Assembly: GCF_038958875.1 (NCBI RefSeq)
Contig: NZ_CP152407.1
Coordinates: 1,371,501 to 1,435,500 of the forward strand
Source: Acidovorax sp. FHTAMBA
GTDB lineage: Bacteria; Pseudomonadota; Gammaproteobacteria; Burkholderiales; Burkholderiaceae_C
Length of the DNA stretch: 64,000 nt
Reading direction: 5' to 3'
Every line of letters begins with the position of its first letter. Position 1 is the stretch's first letter. A model generated the notes under the pieces. That model was not told the origin of the DNA and made no database searches. It saw nothing but the letters and a program-made list of their open reading frames with translations. Shown here piece after piece: positions 55,734 through 64,000 of the stretch. Made by a program: the position numbers and the translations under genes.

Positions 55734-55996
55734 CGCCGCCTGTCGGCTCCCAAGGGTGTTGTACGTCACGGTGGATCGGAGGTCTCTGAGCAAGGGGGCA
55801 ACGATATCGGCAGGGTGTGACACGGTTGTTACACGTTGTTTCCGTGATTCGATGTGCAGCGTGGGGGCATCCCGTCGCGGCGTGATCGAGCCGTTTGTGC
55901 TTTGGCTCAACCCCGGCGCAGCGCGAGGGCTGCCGCGAGGGTTCGGTTTGATCTTGCTCAATGCCTGAGGGGGCTCGGCGCGGCACAGTCCGTTCC

Positions 55997-56620
55997 ATGC
56001 TGCCCTCTAACTACTTCTCACTGCCCGCCGAAACCGAGTTGATTGCCGCCGGCGAAGTGCTGCGCAGGCGCAACGAGGTGCTGACGTCTGTGCTGCACCT
56101 TGAAAGTGGCCGCGTGCTGCGCGGCGTGCTCGACGATGGCTACCTGCGCCACCAGCTGGGGGCCGTCGAAGGCCCGTTCTGGCTGGATGCCGCGTCGGCC
56201 CTCATGGGCATGCCGCTGCCGGTGGACATGGTGGCCGACACCCGTGTCCAGGTGCGGCGCCTGCCCATCGAGGAGTTTCGCCGCAGTCTGGCGGAAATGC
56301 CCGAGGGTGCGCGGGGGCTGCTGCTCGACATGGCGCAAGGCTACCGCCAGCAGTCGGAGCTGGCCGTGAGCCGGCTGGCGCAGGATGCCGAGTCGCGCTG
56401 CGCCCAGTGGCTGCTGAACCACGCCCAGCCGGACCACAGCGGCGCCATGCAGGTCACGCTGCACCAGCGCAAGCGCCTGATTGCCGCCCAGCTCGGGATT
56501 GCGCCAGAAACTTTCTCGCGCGTGCTGCGCCACCTGCGGGAGCTGGGCCTTATCCACGGCACGGGGAACGTGCTGAACCTGCCGCAACCCCGGGCGTTGC
56601 AGTCGATGGCCGGCTGCTGA
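55997..56620 (+). CDS. Crp/Fnr-family transcriptional regulator
   Basis: 207 residues. The N-terminal half fits a cyclic-nucleotide-binding-like beta roll, and the C-terminal half is a Crp-type helix-turn-helix with QLGIAPETFSRVLRHLRELG. The Fnr-type cysteines are absent, so it is not an Fnr oxygen sensor. The ligand is unknown; the neighbours are c-di-GMP enzymes and a PAS-GGDEF protein follows. It starts at ATG giving MLPSNYFSLPAETELIAA. Confidence 0.88.
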   Translation: MLPSNYFSLPAETELIAAGEVLRRRNEVLTSVLHLESGRVLRGVLDDGYLRHQLGAVEGPFWLDAASALMGMPLPVDMVADTRVQVRRLPIEEFRRSLAEMPEGARGLLLDMAQGYRQQSELAVSRLAQDAESRCAQWLLNHAQPDHSGAMQVTLHQRKRLIAAQLGIAPETFSRVLRHLRELGLIHGTGNVLNLPQPRALQSMAGC

Positions 56621-56840
56621 GGCGTTCAGAAGGTGTAGGTGAATCCGCCCCACTCGGGCAGGGCGGGTGGGTTCACACCTTCCCGAGCCTCAGGGTTTTT
56701 CCTTGGGGTTGACTGAGGGTTCCACCCAAGCCCGGGCAGGGGGGGGCTGCGTATATTTGTTGGGACCAGTCCGGTTTGACCTGTCCCATGCCCATCGCCT
56801 ACTTCCTGCGCCTGCCGGGCGCTCCTGTTGCGGAGTGTCC

Positions 56841-58943
56841 ATGACGCTCCCGCCCCCACCCGCGCCCAATCAGGAAGCGCAGGGCTGGTGGATGCCGGGC
56901 CCCCTGGTGTTGCGCCTCGTGCTGGTGGCCGTGCTGGCGGTGGGGCTTTCGGGGGCGGTGTCGGCCTGGCTGGTCACGCGGGCTTCCGGGCAAGAGGCCA
57001 TGCGCCGGGTGGTAAGCCAGCAGACCGATGAGGTGGAGGTGGTGGCCCGCCTGTTGGCCAGCAAGATCGAGCAGAGCCAGAAGGTGCTGCGCACCGTGGC
57101 CGCCGGTATCACACCGGGCATGCTGGAATCCCCCTCGGCTCTGGAATGGCTGCTGCAGCAGGGCCTGCCGGCAGTTCAGTTCTTTGATGCGATACAGGTG
57201 GCCCGCGACAATGGCGAGCTGCGCCTGAACCTGCGGGCCGGGCGGCTGGACAAGGCCTCCAATCTGGACCCGGCAGAACGCGATGCGCTGCGCCGAACCC
57301 TGGTGGACGGAAAACCGCTGGTTTCCGAGCTGATTGCGGGCCGCACCAGCGACGCGCGCGTGATGTTCACCATGCCGCTGCACCGTGAAGACGGTACCGT
57401 GCTGGGCGTGGTGGCCGGTGCATTGCGCCTGCAGTCGCAGGGCCTGCTGCCGCCCTCCATGACGCTGCCCACGCGTGAGGATTCGCGGCTCATTGTCTTC
57501 ACGCGCGACGGCACCATCCTGGCGCACTCGGACCCCACCCGCATCATGGGCAAGGTGGGCGACGAGGCGGGGCTGGCCCCTGTATATGAGCGCTGGCATG
57601 CACAGGCGCAGCCGATATCCGGACGCGGCACGACCCACATGGAGGCCGAGCACATCGTGAGTCTGGCCGGCATGCCGCTGCCGCAATGGATCGTGGCCCG
57701 GGTGAGCCCTGCGCAGGCGCTGCTGGCGCCCCTGGAAGGCGCGCAGCGCGAGGCGTGGTGGATTGCTGCCGCCAGCATGGCGCTGTGCATGCTGCTCGCC
57801 GCGGTGGTGATGGGCTGGATGGCTCAGCCCCTGGCCCACCTGGTACACAGCGCGCGAAAAATGCTCCGGCGTGACACGCCTGCGGGTGCTCGGCCGACCA
57901 TCACTTGGCCTGGCGCCGGCGGAGAGGTGGGCCAATTGGTCAAGGTGTTCAAGGGGCTCGCCCTGCAAGGCAGCCAGGAGCAGTACCAGCGGGAGACGTT
58001 GCGCGGGCAGTTCCAGGCCGTGCTGGACAACGCCTCGGTTGGCATCGTGATCTCCCGCAACGGGGTGCTGGAGGTGGTGGGGCGCCAGGCCTGCACCATG
58101 CTGGGTTACTCGCTGGCCGAGCTGCAGGGCCACCCAGCGCGCATCCTGTACGCCAGTGATGCGGACTACCAGCGCATCGGCGAGCGCGTGCAGGCCGAGT
58201 TTGCAGCGCACGGCGTATTTGACGGTGATGTGTGCTTTCTGCGCAAGGACGGCAGCCCGGTCTGGGCCCGTGTCCAGGGCCGTGCGGTGCAGCCCGACGA
58301 AATGCAGGGGGGCACGGTGTGGATTCTGGAGGACATCACCGCTGCGCGCGAGGCGCAGGCGCAACAGGCGTGGGAGCATGCCCACGACCCGCTCACCCAG
58401 CTCTACAACCGCAATGCCTTTGACGAACGCCTGGGTGCGTTGCTGGCCGAGCGTTCAGGCCGCACGCGCCCGTCCGATGCGGGCGGCGACACGGCAGGTG
58501 ACGGCGTGGTGCTGTTCCTCGATCTGGATCACTTCACCGTAGTGAACGACATTGCGGGCCACGATGCGGGTGACGATGTCCTGCGGCACGTCGCCCGGCT
58601 GCTGGAGTCGCAGGTGCGCCAGATAGGCTGGGCCGCGCGGCTGGGCGGGGATGAGTTTGCCGTGGTGTTGCCCGGCTGCGCCCTGGCCCGCGGGCAGGCG
58701 GTGGCCGAGCAGCTGCGCGCCTCGGTGCAGGCCTGGGAGCCGTCGTACCAGGGGCGAAGCTTTACGCTGGGCGTGAGCATCGGGCTTGTGGTGCTGGATG
58801 CAAGCTTGCAGGATGTGCCCTCGGTGCTTTACGCCGCCGACATGGCCTGCTACGACGCAAAGCGTGCGGGCCGCAACCGGGTCGAGACCCGGCATGCAGG
58901 CCAGGCGACCGCTTCCGGGAGGATGGCGCTGGGGCCTGCTTGA
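56841..58943 (+). CDS. Membrane diguanylate cyclase with Cache, PAS and GGDEF domains
   Basis: 700 residues. A first membrane helix (VLRLVLVAVLAVGLSGAVSA) precedes a periplasmic Cache-like sensor (about 50-280). A second helix (AAASMALCMLLAAVVMGWMA) and a HAMP-like segment follow, then a PAS domain (about 390-510, with VLDNASVGIVISRNG) and a GGDEF domain with an intact ARLGGDEFAVVLPG motif. It probably makes c-di-GMP in response to an external signal. Start ATG gives MTLPPPPAPNQ; the longer frame upstream runs through a Pro/Gly-rich non-coding stretch. Confidence 0.9.
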   Translation: MTLPPPPAPNQEAQGWWMPGPLVLRLVLVAVLAVGLSGAVSAWLVTRASGQEAMRRVVSQQTDEVEVVARLLASKIEQSQKVLRTVAAGITPGMLESPSALEWLLQQGLPAVQFFDAIQVARDNGELRLNLRAGRLDKASNLDPAERDALRRTLVDGKPLVSELIAGRTSDARVMFTMPLHREDGTVLGVVAGALRLQSQGLLPPSMTLPTREDSRLIVFTRDGTILAHSDPTRIMGKVGDEAGLAPVYERWHAQAQPISGRGTTHMEAEHIVSLAGMPLPQWIVARVSPAQALLAPLEGAQREAWWIAAASMALCMLLAAVVMGWMAQPLAHLVHSARKMLRRDTPAGARPTITWPGAGGEVGQLVKVFKGLALQGSQEQYQRETLRGQFQAVLDNASVGIVISRNGVLEVVGRQACTMLGYSLAELQGHPARILYASDADYQRIGERVQAEFAAHGVFDGDVCFLRKDGSPVWARVQGRAVQPDEMQGGTVWILEDITAAREAQAQQAWEHAHDPLTQLYNRNAFDERLGALLAERSGRTRPSDAGGDTAGDGVVLFLDLDHFTVVNDIAGHDAGDDVLRHVARLLESQVRQIGWAARLGGDEFAVVLPGCALARGQAVAEQLRASVQAWEPSYQGRSFTLGVSIGLVVLDASLQDVPSVLYAADMACYDAKRAGRNRVETRHAGQATASGRMALGPA

Positions 58944-59021
58944 GGGACCGCCGCCGGGCTCAGCCGCAGGCCGCGGGGCAGCGGCAGTCAAAAAGGGCGT
59001 TGTATCGGGGCAGCCTGGGCG

Positions 59022-60674
59022 TCAACCCTTGTCCACCATGGTCTTGAGCCGGCTCGGTGCCAGGGCCCCTGCCGATTCCAGAATGGGGTAGGCCACCGAG
59101 CACAGCAGCGAGTTGATGCGCTTGAGCTCGCTGATCAGGTCGATGTGCAATGAGCTGGTCTCGATGCTCTGCACCGTGTTGTCCGACAGGCGTGCCAGGT
59201 GGGTGGCCGAATACGCATGCTCCAGGTCGCGAAAGCGGGCTTTTTCCTCCAGCAGCTTTTGCGCATCGCGCACGCTGCCGTTCAGGAACACGCTCATCGC
59301 CAGCCGCAGGTTGTCGATCAGGCGGGCGTGCAGTTCGTTGATCTCTTCCATGCCTGCCTCGGAGAACTGGCGGCCCTTCTTGATCTTCTTGTCTTCAATG
59401 TCGATGAGCACGCGCTCGATGATGTCGCCAATCTGCTCCATGTTGATCGTGAAGCTGATGATGTCCGCCCAGCGGCGGCCCTCGCGCTCGTCCAGCGCCT
59501 CGCGCGAGATCTTGGTCATGTAGTACTTGATGGCCGAGTACAGGCCGTCCACCTCATCGTCGAGCTTGCGCAGGTCCTCAGCGAGCTGCAGGTCATCGGT
59601 GCGAATCACCTTGTGAAGCCCCCGCAACATCGATTCCACCACGTCCGCCTGGTGCAGCGCCTCGCGCGCGGCGCAGGAAATGGCCAGCGATGGCGTGGCA
59701 AGGGCCGAGGGGTCGAGATGCTGGGGCCGGGCGCCTGCCGCCTGAGCCTTCTGTGGCGGCATAAGGCGCTGCACGGCTCGCGCCACAGTGCCGGTCAGGC
59801 CGATGCATACGATGCCCACCACCATGTTGAAGGCCAGGTGAAACAGCACCACCAATGTCGCGACATCCGGCACGTGTGGGCGCGCATGCTGGAGCCAAAG
59901 GCCGGTGAGGGGCGTCATGATGACGACGCCGATGATCTTGAAGAACAGGTTACCCAGCGGTACCTGGCGCGTCTGCACATCGGCCTTCATCGTGGTCAGT
60001 ACCGCCAGTAGGCCGCTGCCCAGGTTGGCCCCCAGCACCAGGCCCAGTGCCACATCGGCAGGTATGCCCCCGGAGCCCGCCAGCGCGGCGGTCAGCAGCA
60101 CGGTGGCCAGGCTCGAATACGACACCACGGCCAGCACCGCGCCGGTGAAGATTTCGAGCAGGAGGTCGCTGGTCAGCGCGCCCAGCAGGGTGCGCACCGT
60201 CGGTGACTGGGTGAGTACCGTGGTCGATTCGGTAATGAGGCGCAGCGCCAGCAGCATCAGTCCCAGGCCGATGAGCACGCGTCCCACGCGGCCAATGGCC
60301 GTGTCCTTGCGCGAGATGAACAGCACCACCCCGACAAAGATGAACAGCGGCGACAGCCACGACAGGTCCATCGAGAACACCACCGCCATCACGCTGGTGC
60401 CCACGTCGGCTCCCAGCATCACGGCCAGCGCGGCGGGCAGGCCCACCAGGCCCTGGCCCACGAAGGAAGACACGATGAGCGCCGTGGCCGTGCTCGACTG
60501 CACCACGGCGGTCACCCCGATGCCCGACAGCACGGCCGTGAACCGGTTGCTGACGCTGTGCGCGATCAACTGGCGCAAATTGGCGCCGAAGACACGCAGG
60601 ATGCCGGTGCGCACCAGGTGGGTGCCCCAGATCAGCAGCGCCACGGCTGCCAGCAGGTTTAAAAGGTGCTTCAT
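59022..60674 (-). CDS. Na/Pi cotransporter family protein
   Basis: 550 residues. Two inverted sets of membrane helices carry the family QSST repeat (VVQSSTATALIVSSFVGQGL) and a second, diverged repeat (VVSYSSLATVLLTAALAGSG). The C-terminal ~180 residues form a cytosolic helical PhoU-like region (DEVDGLYSAIKYYMTKISRE). It likely moves phosphate with sodium. A sequence resembling a Pho box lies about 220 bp upstream. ATG giving MKHLLNLLAAVALLIWGTH is chosen; the longer frame upstream is not membrane-like. Confidence 0.9.
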   Translation of the reverse strand: MKHLLNLLAAVALLIWGTHLVRTGILRVFGANLRQLIAHSVSNRFTAVLSGIGVTAVVQSSTATALIVSSFVGQGLVGLPAALAVMLGADVGTSVMAVVFSMDLSWLSPLFIFVGVVLFISRKDTAIGRVGRVLIGLGLMLLALRLITESTTVLTQSPTVRTLLGALTSDLLLEIFTGAVLAVVSYSSLATVLLTAALAGSGGIPADVALGLVLGANLGSGLLAVLTTMKADVQTRQVPLGNLFFKIIGVVIMTPLTGLWLQHARPHVPDVATLVVLFHLAFNMVVGIVCIGLTGTVARAVQRLMPPQKAQAAGARPQHLDPSALATPSLAISCAAREALHQADVVESMLRGLHKVIRTDDLQLAEDLRKLDDEVDGLYSAIKYYMTKISREALDEREGRRWADIISFTINMEQIGDIIERVLIDIEDKKIKKGRQFSEAGMEEINELHARLIDNLRLAMSVFLNGSVRDAQKLLEEKARFRDLEHAYSATHLARLSDNTVQSIETSSLHIDLISELKRINSLLCSVAYPILESAGALAPSRLKTMVDKG

Positions 60675-60889
60675 GAAAAACCGTGTTCTTTTTCTTGTTG
60701 AATGCAAAAAGCATGCGCCGTACCGCTCGTGCACGCAAGCAGCGACGCTAGCGCACGCCCAAGGCGGCAGGTGCTCTTCATTCCTGTGCCCGTGGGCGGA
60801 GGCAGGCGGGGCGAGCGGGGGGCGGAGCCGGGCTGCGCGAGATCCGGGGATGAGAGGAGCCTGCGAAAAAAATGCAGCACCCTGACCAT

Positions 60890-60908
60890 TTGTCACAAAA
60901 CTGACACA
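60890..60908 (+). promoter_or_regulatory. Possible PhoB box upstream of Na/Pi transporter
   Basis: TTGTCACAAAACTGACACA resembles the two 7-bp direct repeats of the E. coli Pho box (CTGTCATAAAACTGTCATA), with 15 of 19 positions alike. It is oriented away from the transporter, which is unusual, and lies about 215 bp before its start. Confidence 0.45.
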
Positions 60909-61058
60909 TAAGCATACTCCTGAATGGGGAGCATCGCAGCGATGACCCTGTGGCGCCCGGCGTCAATGGAGCGGCGGCCCCCTCACGGAAACGGAAAGCT
61001 GCCGTGCATCGCCTGCGGCCCGAGAGGAGGAGGGGGGCTTGCGCTGCCACCCCCAAAA

Positions 61059-61086
61059 GCAACAGCCCGCGTGGGCGGGCTGTTGC
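61059..61086 (-). terminator. Rho-independent terminator after lspA
   Basis: Stem GCAACAGCCCGC/GCGGGCTGTTGC, perfect over 12 bp, with a 4-base loop. On the minus strand a short CTTTTGG tract follows. Confidence 0.65.
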
Positions 61087-61106
61087 AGTGCGACAGTGAG
61101 GCGGTT

Positions 61107-61619
61107 TCAGCGCTCCCGCCGAACACGCAGCAGTTCATCCAGAATCAAACACACCGCGCCTACCGTGATGGCCGAGTCCGCCAGATTGAAGGCTGGAAAG
61201 TGCCAGCCATTCGCATGGAAGTCCAGGAAGTCCACCACGTAGCCGTGCATCAGCCGGTCCACCACATTGCCCACGGCGCCGCCCAGGATGCTGGACAGTG
61301 AAAAGCAGAACAGCTTTTGACCCGGGTGCGCACGCAGCTGCCACACGATGAAGATGGTGGCCACCACGCCGATGCCGGTGAACAGCCAGCGCTGCCAGCC
61401 GCCCGCGTCGGACAGGAAGGAGAACGCTGCCCCGGTGTTGTGGGCGCGCACGATGTTGAAGAAGCTGGTAATGAACGTGGAGTCGCCGAGCCGGTAGTGC
61501 TGCAGGATCAGCGTCTTGGTGACCTGGTCTGCGATCAGGATGACGACGGCCCAGGCGAGCCACGGCCACATGCTGGCGCCCGCGCGCGCAAAGGATGAGC
61601 TTGAAGAAGTGCGCGCCAT
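61107..61619 (-). CDS. lspA: Lipoprotein signal peptidase
   Basis: 170 residues, the aspartic endopeptidase that cleaves the prolipoprotein signal peptide. Four membrane helices and the motifs [49 protein letters not shown] and [11 protein letters not shown] with the active-site aspartates are present. Its start immediately follows the ileS stop (TAAATG), the classic ileS-lspA pairing. Confidence 0.96.
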   Translation of the reverse strand: MARTSSSSSFARAGASMWPWLAWAVVILIADQVTKTLILQHYRLGDSTFITSFFNIVRAHNTGAAFSFLSDAGGWQRWLFTGIGVVATIFIVWQLRAHPGQKLFCFSLSSILGGAVGNVVDRLMHGYVVDFLDFHANGWHFPAFNLADSAITVGAVCLILDELLRVRRER

Positions 61620-64000
61620 TTATGCAAACACCCGCTGTTCTCCGGCGCCGTGCAGGTTGCTGGTGCAACGGCCGCAGATGGTGGGGTGTGCCGCATCCTG
61701 GCCCACATCGCTGCGGTAGTGCCAGCAACGTTCGCATTTGGTATCAGAACTGGCGCTGACGCTTATCTGTAAAGCGCTACCAGCTACCAATTCAATAGCG
61801 GATGTGATGAACACGAACTTCAGGTCGTCCCCCAGGCTGGCCAGCAACGCATGGTCTTCGGGTGCTGCAGCGAGGGTGACGACAGCCTGCAGCGACGAGC
61901 CCACCTGGCCGGCGGCTCGCAGGGCCTCGATCTCCTTGTTCACCGCGTCGCGGATCTCGCGCAGGCGGCCCCACTTGGCCAGCAAGCCTTCGTCCGCACC
62001 CGCGATGGAGCTGTACGTTTCGAGGAAGATCGAATCCGAGCTGCCAAACACCTTCCACGCCTCTTCGGCCGTGAACGACAGGAACGGCGCCATCCAGCGC
62101 AGCATGGCGTGCGTGATGTTGTAGAGCGCGGTCTGGGCACTGCGGCGGGCCAGGCTCTTGGGCGCCGTGGTGTACAAGCGGTCCTTGAGTACGTCCAGGT
62201 AGAACCCGCCCAGGTCTTCCGAGCAGTACAGCTGCAGCTTGGCGACCACGGGGTGGAACTCGTACACCGTGTAGTGCGCCAGCACCTCGGCCTGGAACTC
62301 GGATGCGCGGGTGAGGGCGTAACGGTCGATCTCCAGCATCTGGTCGAACGGCACGGCGTCCTTGGCCGGGTCGAAATCGCTCACGTTGGCCAGCAGGAAG
62401 CGCAGTGTGTTGCGGATGCGGCGGTAGGCGTCCACCACACGCGCCAGGATCTTCTCGTCGCCCGCGATGTCGCCCGAGTAGTCGCTGGCGGCCACCCACA
62501 GACGGATGATTTCGGCGCCCAGCTTCTTGTTGATTTCCTGCGGGTCGATGCCGTTGCCCAGCGACTTGCTCATCTTGCGGCCCTGGCTGTCCACGGTGAA
62601 GCCATGGGTCAGCAGGCCGCGATAGGGCGCGCGGCCTTCCAGCGCCGATGCCAGCAGCAGCGAACTGTGGAACCAGCCGCGGTGCTGGTCGTGGCCTTCC
62701 AGGTACAGGTCGGCCTCAGGACCGGTGTCGTGGTGCACCTCGGGGTGCGTACCGCGCAGCACATGGCTGAAGGTGGAGCCGGAGTCGAACCACACTTCCA
62801 GGATGTCGGTGCTCTTGGTGTAGTGGGGCGCGTCAGCCGCACCCAGGATTTCTTCGGTCGTCACGCGGCTCCAGGCCTCGATACCGCCCTTTTCCACGAT
62901 GTCTGCGGCCTGGTCCATGATTTCCATGGTGCGCGGGTGCAGCTCGCCCGAATCCTTGTGCAGGAAGAACGGGATGGGAACGCCCCAGCTGCGCTGGCGC
63001 GAGATACACCAGTCCGGCCGCCCGGCGATCATGTCGTGCAGGCGGGCCTTCCCGTTCTCGGGGTAGAAGCTCGTGTGTTCGATCGCGTCGAGCGCGATCT
63101 GGCGCAGCGTCTTGGCGGGCTTCATGCCGGGCTTCGTGAACACGCCTTCGCCCTCGTCCATGCGCACAAACCACTGGGCGGCCGCGCGGTAGATCACCGG
63201 TGTCTTGTGGCGCCAGCAGTGGGGGTAGCTGTGTGTGATGTCCTTGGTGGTCATCAGGCGGCCTGCGTTGCGCAGGGCTTCGATGATCACGGGCACGGCC
63301 TTCCAGATGTGCTGGCCACCAAACAGCGGGAAGTCAGGCGCATAGGTGCCATTGCCTTGCACGGGGTTCAGGATCTCGTCCAGCGCCATGCCATGCGCGC
63401 GGCAGGAGTTGAAGTCTTCCAGGCCGTAGGCAGGGGAGGAGTGCACGATACCCGTGCCGTCGTCGGCCGTGGCGTAGTCTGCCAGGTACACGGGCGAAAG
63501 GCGCTTGTAACCCTGGGTTCCGTCCTCGCTCTTCACGTCGTACAGCGGGTGTTCAAATTCCAGGCCGCCCAGGTTCTTGCCCAGGGTGGTAGCCAACACG
63601 CTGCCCGTAAGGCCGTAACGCTCCAGGCACGAGGCCACCAGCGGCTCTGCCACGAGCAGGATGCGTTCACCCGCGTCCACCAGCGCGTAGCTGATCTCGG
63701 GGTTCAGGTTCAGCGCCTGGTTGGCAGGGATGGTCCAGGCAGTGGTGGTCCAGATGACCACAAACGCGTCCTTGGTCAATGCGGGCAGGCCAAAGGCGGC
63801 TGCCAGCTTGGCGGGGTCGTGCGCCTTGAAGGCCACATCCAGCGTGGTGCTCTTCTTGTCCTGGTATTCGATCTCGAACTCGGCCAGCGAAGAGCCGCAG
63901 TCAAAACACCAGTACACGGGCTTGAGGCCCCGGTACACGAAGCCGCGCTCCATCACGCGCTTGAAGGCGCGGATTTCGCCCGCCTCGTTGGCGGGGTTCA
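61620..64000 (-). CDS. ileS: Isoleucyl-tRNA synthetase, N-terminus beyond window edge
   Basis: About 793 residues of the C-terminal part are visible; the start lies beyond position 64000. Class I synthetase features include the KMSKS loop ([14 protein letters not shown]), the editing-domain region, and a C-terminal zinc finger ([22 protein letters not shown]). It charges tRNA-Ile with isoleucine. Just before the zinc finger, the coding sequence includes an in-frame copy of palindromic repeat family A (about 61748-61800) giving [17 protein letters not shown]. The segment has the same frame and sense orientation as the copy in puuD. The reading frame is intact. Confidence 0.96.
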   Translation of the reverse strand, partial: NPANEAGEIRAFKRVMERGFVYRGLKPVYWCFDCGSSLAEFEIEYQDKKSTTLDVAFKAHDPAKLAAAFGLPALTKDAFVVIWTTTAWTIPANQALNLNPEISYALVDAGERILLVAEPLVASCLERYGLTGSVLATTLGKNLGGLEFEHPLYDVKSEDGTQGYKRLSPVYLADYATADDGTGIVHSSPAYGLEDFNSCRAHGMALDEILNPVQGNGTYAPDFPLFGGQHIWKAVPVIIEALRNAGRLMTTKDITHSYPHCWRHKTPVIYRAAAQWFVRMDEGEGVFTKPGMKPAKTLRQIALDAIEHTSFYPENGKARLHDMIAGRPDWCISRQRSWGVPIPFFLHKDSGELHPRTMEIMDQAADIVEKGGIEAWSRVTTEEILGAADAPHYTKSTDILEVWFDSGSTFSHVLRGTHPEVHHDTGPEADLYLEGHDQHRGWFHSSLLLASALEGRAPYRGLLTHGFTVDSQGRKMSKSLGNGIDPQEINKKLGAEIIRLWVAASDYSGDIAGDEKILARVVDAYRRIRNTLRFLLANVSDFDPAKDAVPFDQMLEIDRYALTRASEFQAEVLAHYTVYEFHPVVAKLQLYCSEDLGGFYLDVLKDRLYTTAPKSLARRSAQTALYNITHAMLRWMAPFLSFTAEEAWKVFGSSDSIFLETYSSIAGADEGLLAKWGRLREIRDAVNKEIEALRAAGQVGSSLQAVVTLAAAPEDHALLASLGDDLKFVFITSAIELVAGSALQISVSASSDTKCERCWHYRSDVGQDAAHPTICGRCTSNLHGAGEQRVFA
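61748..61800 (-). repeat. Palindromic repeat family A, copy 11, in frame within ileS
   Basis: On the coding strand it reads ATTGAATTGGTAGCTGGTAG then CGCTTTACAGATAAGCGTCAG. It is closest to the copy at 7399-7445, and falls in the loop before the C-terminal zinc finger of IleS. Confidence 0.8.

Larger units (their letters stand above)
60675..61106. other. 432-bp intergenic region before the Na/Pi transporter
   Basis: It lies between the Na/Pi transporter start and the lspA end. It contains a Pho box-like repeat at 60890-60908 and an intrinsic terminator at 61059-61086. No other gene is supported; the remaining sequence is GC-rich. Confidence 0.5.

Overview
This window reads as chromosomal DNA of a high-GC betaproteobacterium, most likely a Comamonadaceae member close to Acidovorax. 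The reasons are the strong G/C bias at third codon positions, the gene families present (urtABCDE urea transporter, PuuD/PuuE urate pathway, rph-rdgB-hemW block) and several dispersed repeats that, from memory, are typical of that family. I could not run a search, so the genus is inferred. No phage, IS transposase, rRNA or CRISPR array is visible.

Layout. 1-5.6 kb: yicC (partial), then divergently a Ser/Thr kinase, a PP2C phosphatase, rph, rdgB and hemW. 5.6-6.7 kb: a small I78-type lipoprotein, an orphan terminator, a 56-residue hypothetical gene and tRNA-Ser(TGA). 6.7-12.1 kb: a minus-strand urease operon, ureA - small His-rich membrane protein - ureB - ureC - GNAT - ureE - ureF - ureG. 12.5-17.2 kb: an NCS1-type permease fused to a hybrid histidine kinase, with a LuxR-type response regulator. 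17.3-25.3 kb: an EamA exporter, a DUF3334 protein, a PAS-GGEEF protein, a MurA paralogue and an IorAB-type molybdenum oxidoreductase. 25.6-32.4 kb: urtABCDE, interrupted between urtD and urtE by a ~700-bp non-coding repeat element. 32.4-37.5 kb: PAP2 phosphatase, lipid kinase, metallophosphoesterase, cyclase-PilZ protein and a HAD dehalogenase. 37.5-41.2 kb: ureD and a NitT/TauT-type ABC transporter. 41.5-45.5 kb: maeB and a glycerate kinase. 45.7-53.9 kb: the urate/allantoin pathway (M20 hydrolase, UraD-AllC fusion, PuuE, GntR regulator, HIU hydrolase, XdhC, PuuD). 53.9-60.7 kb: EAL/GGDDF protein, Crp-type regulator, PAS-GGDEF protein and a Na/Pi-type transporter. 60.7-64 kb: lspA and ileS (partial).

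How the genes fit together. Much of the window concerns nitrogen recovery from purines and urea. Urate is oxidised by PuuD, then processed by HIU hydrolase, the OHCU decarboxylase domain, PuuE allantoinase and the allantoate amidohydrolase domain. The final products, glyoxylate and urea, would feed the glycerate kinase and urease respectively, and external urea enters through UrtABCDE. A GntR protein with a perfect 18-bp palindrome beside its gene probably controls the urate genes. The permease-kinase/LuxR pair beside ureA is a good candidate regulator of nitrogen-compound use.

The most unusual signals are repeats. A ~50-bp palindromic element occurs about eleven times. Two copies lie in frame inside real proteins, PuuD and IleS, with the same orientation and reading frame. 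A separate ~690-bp element with long terminal inverted repeats occurs twice, plus once as a collapsed hairpin.
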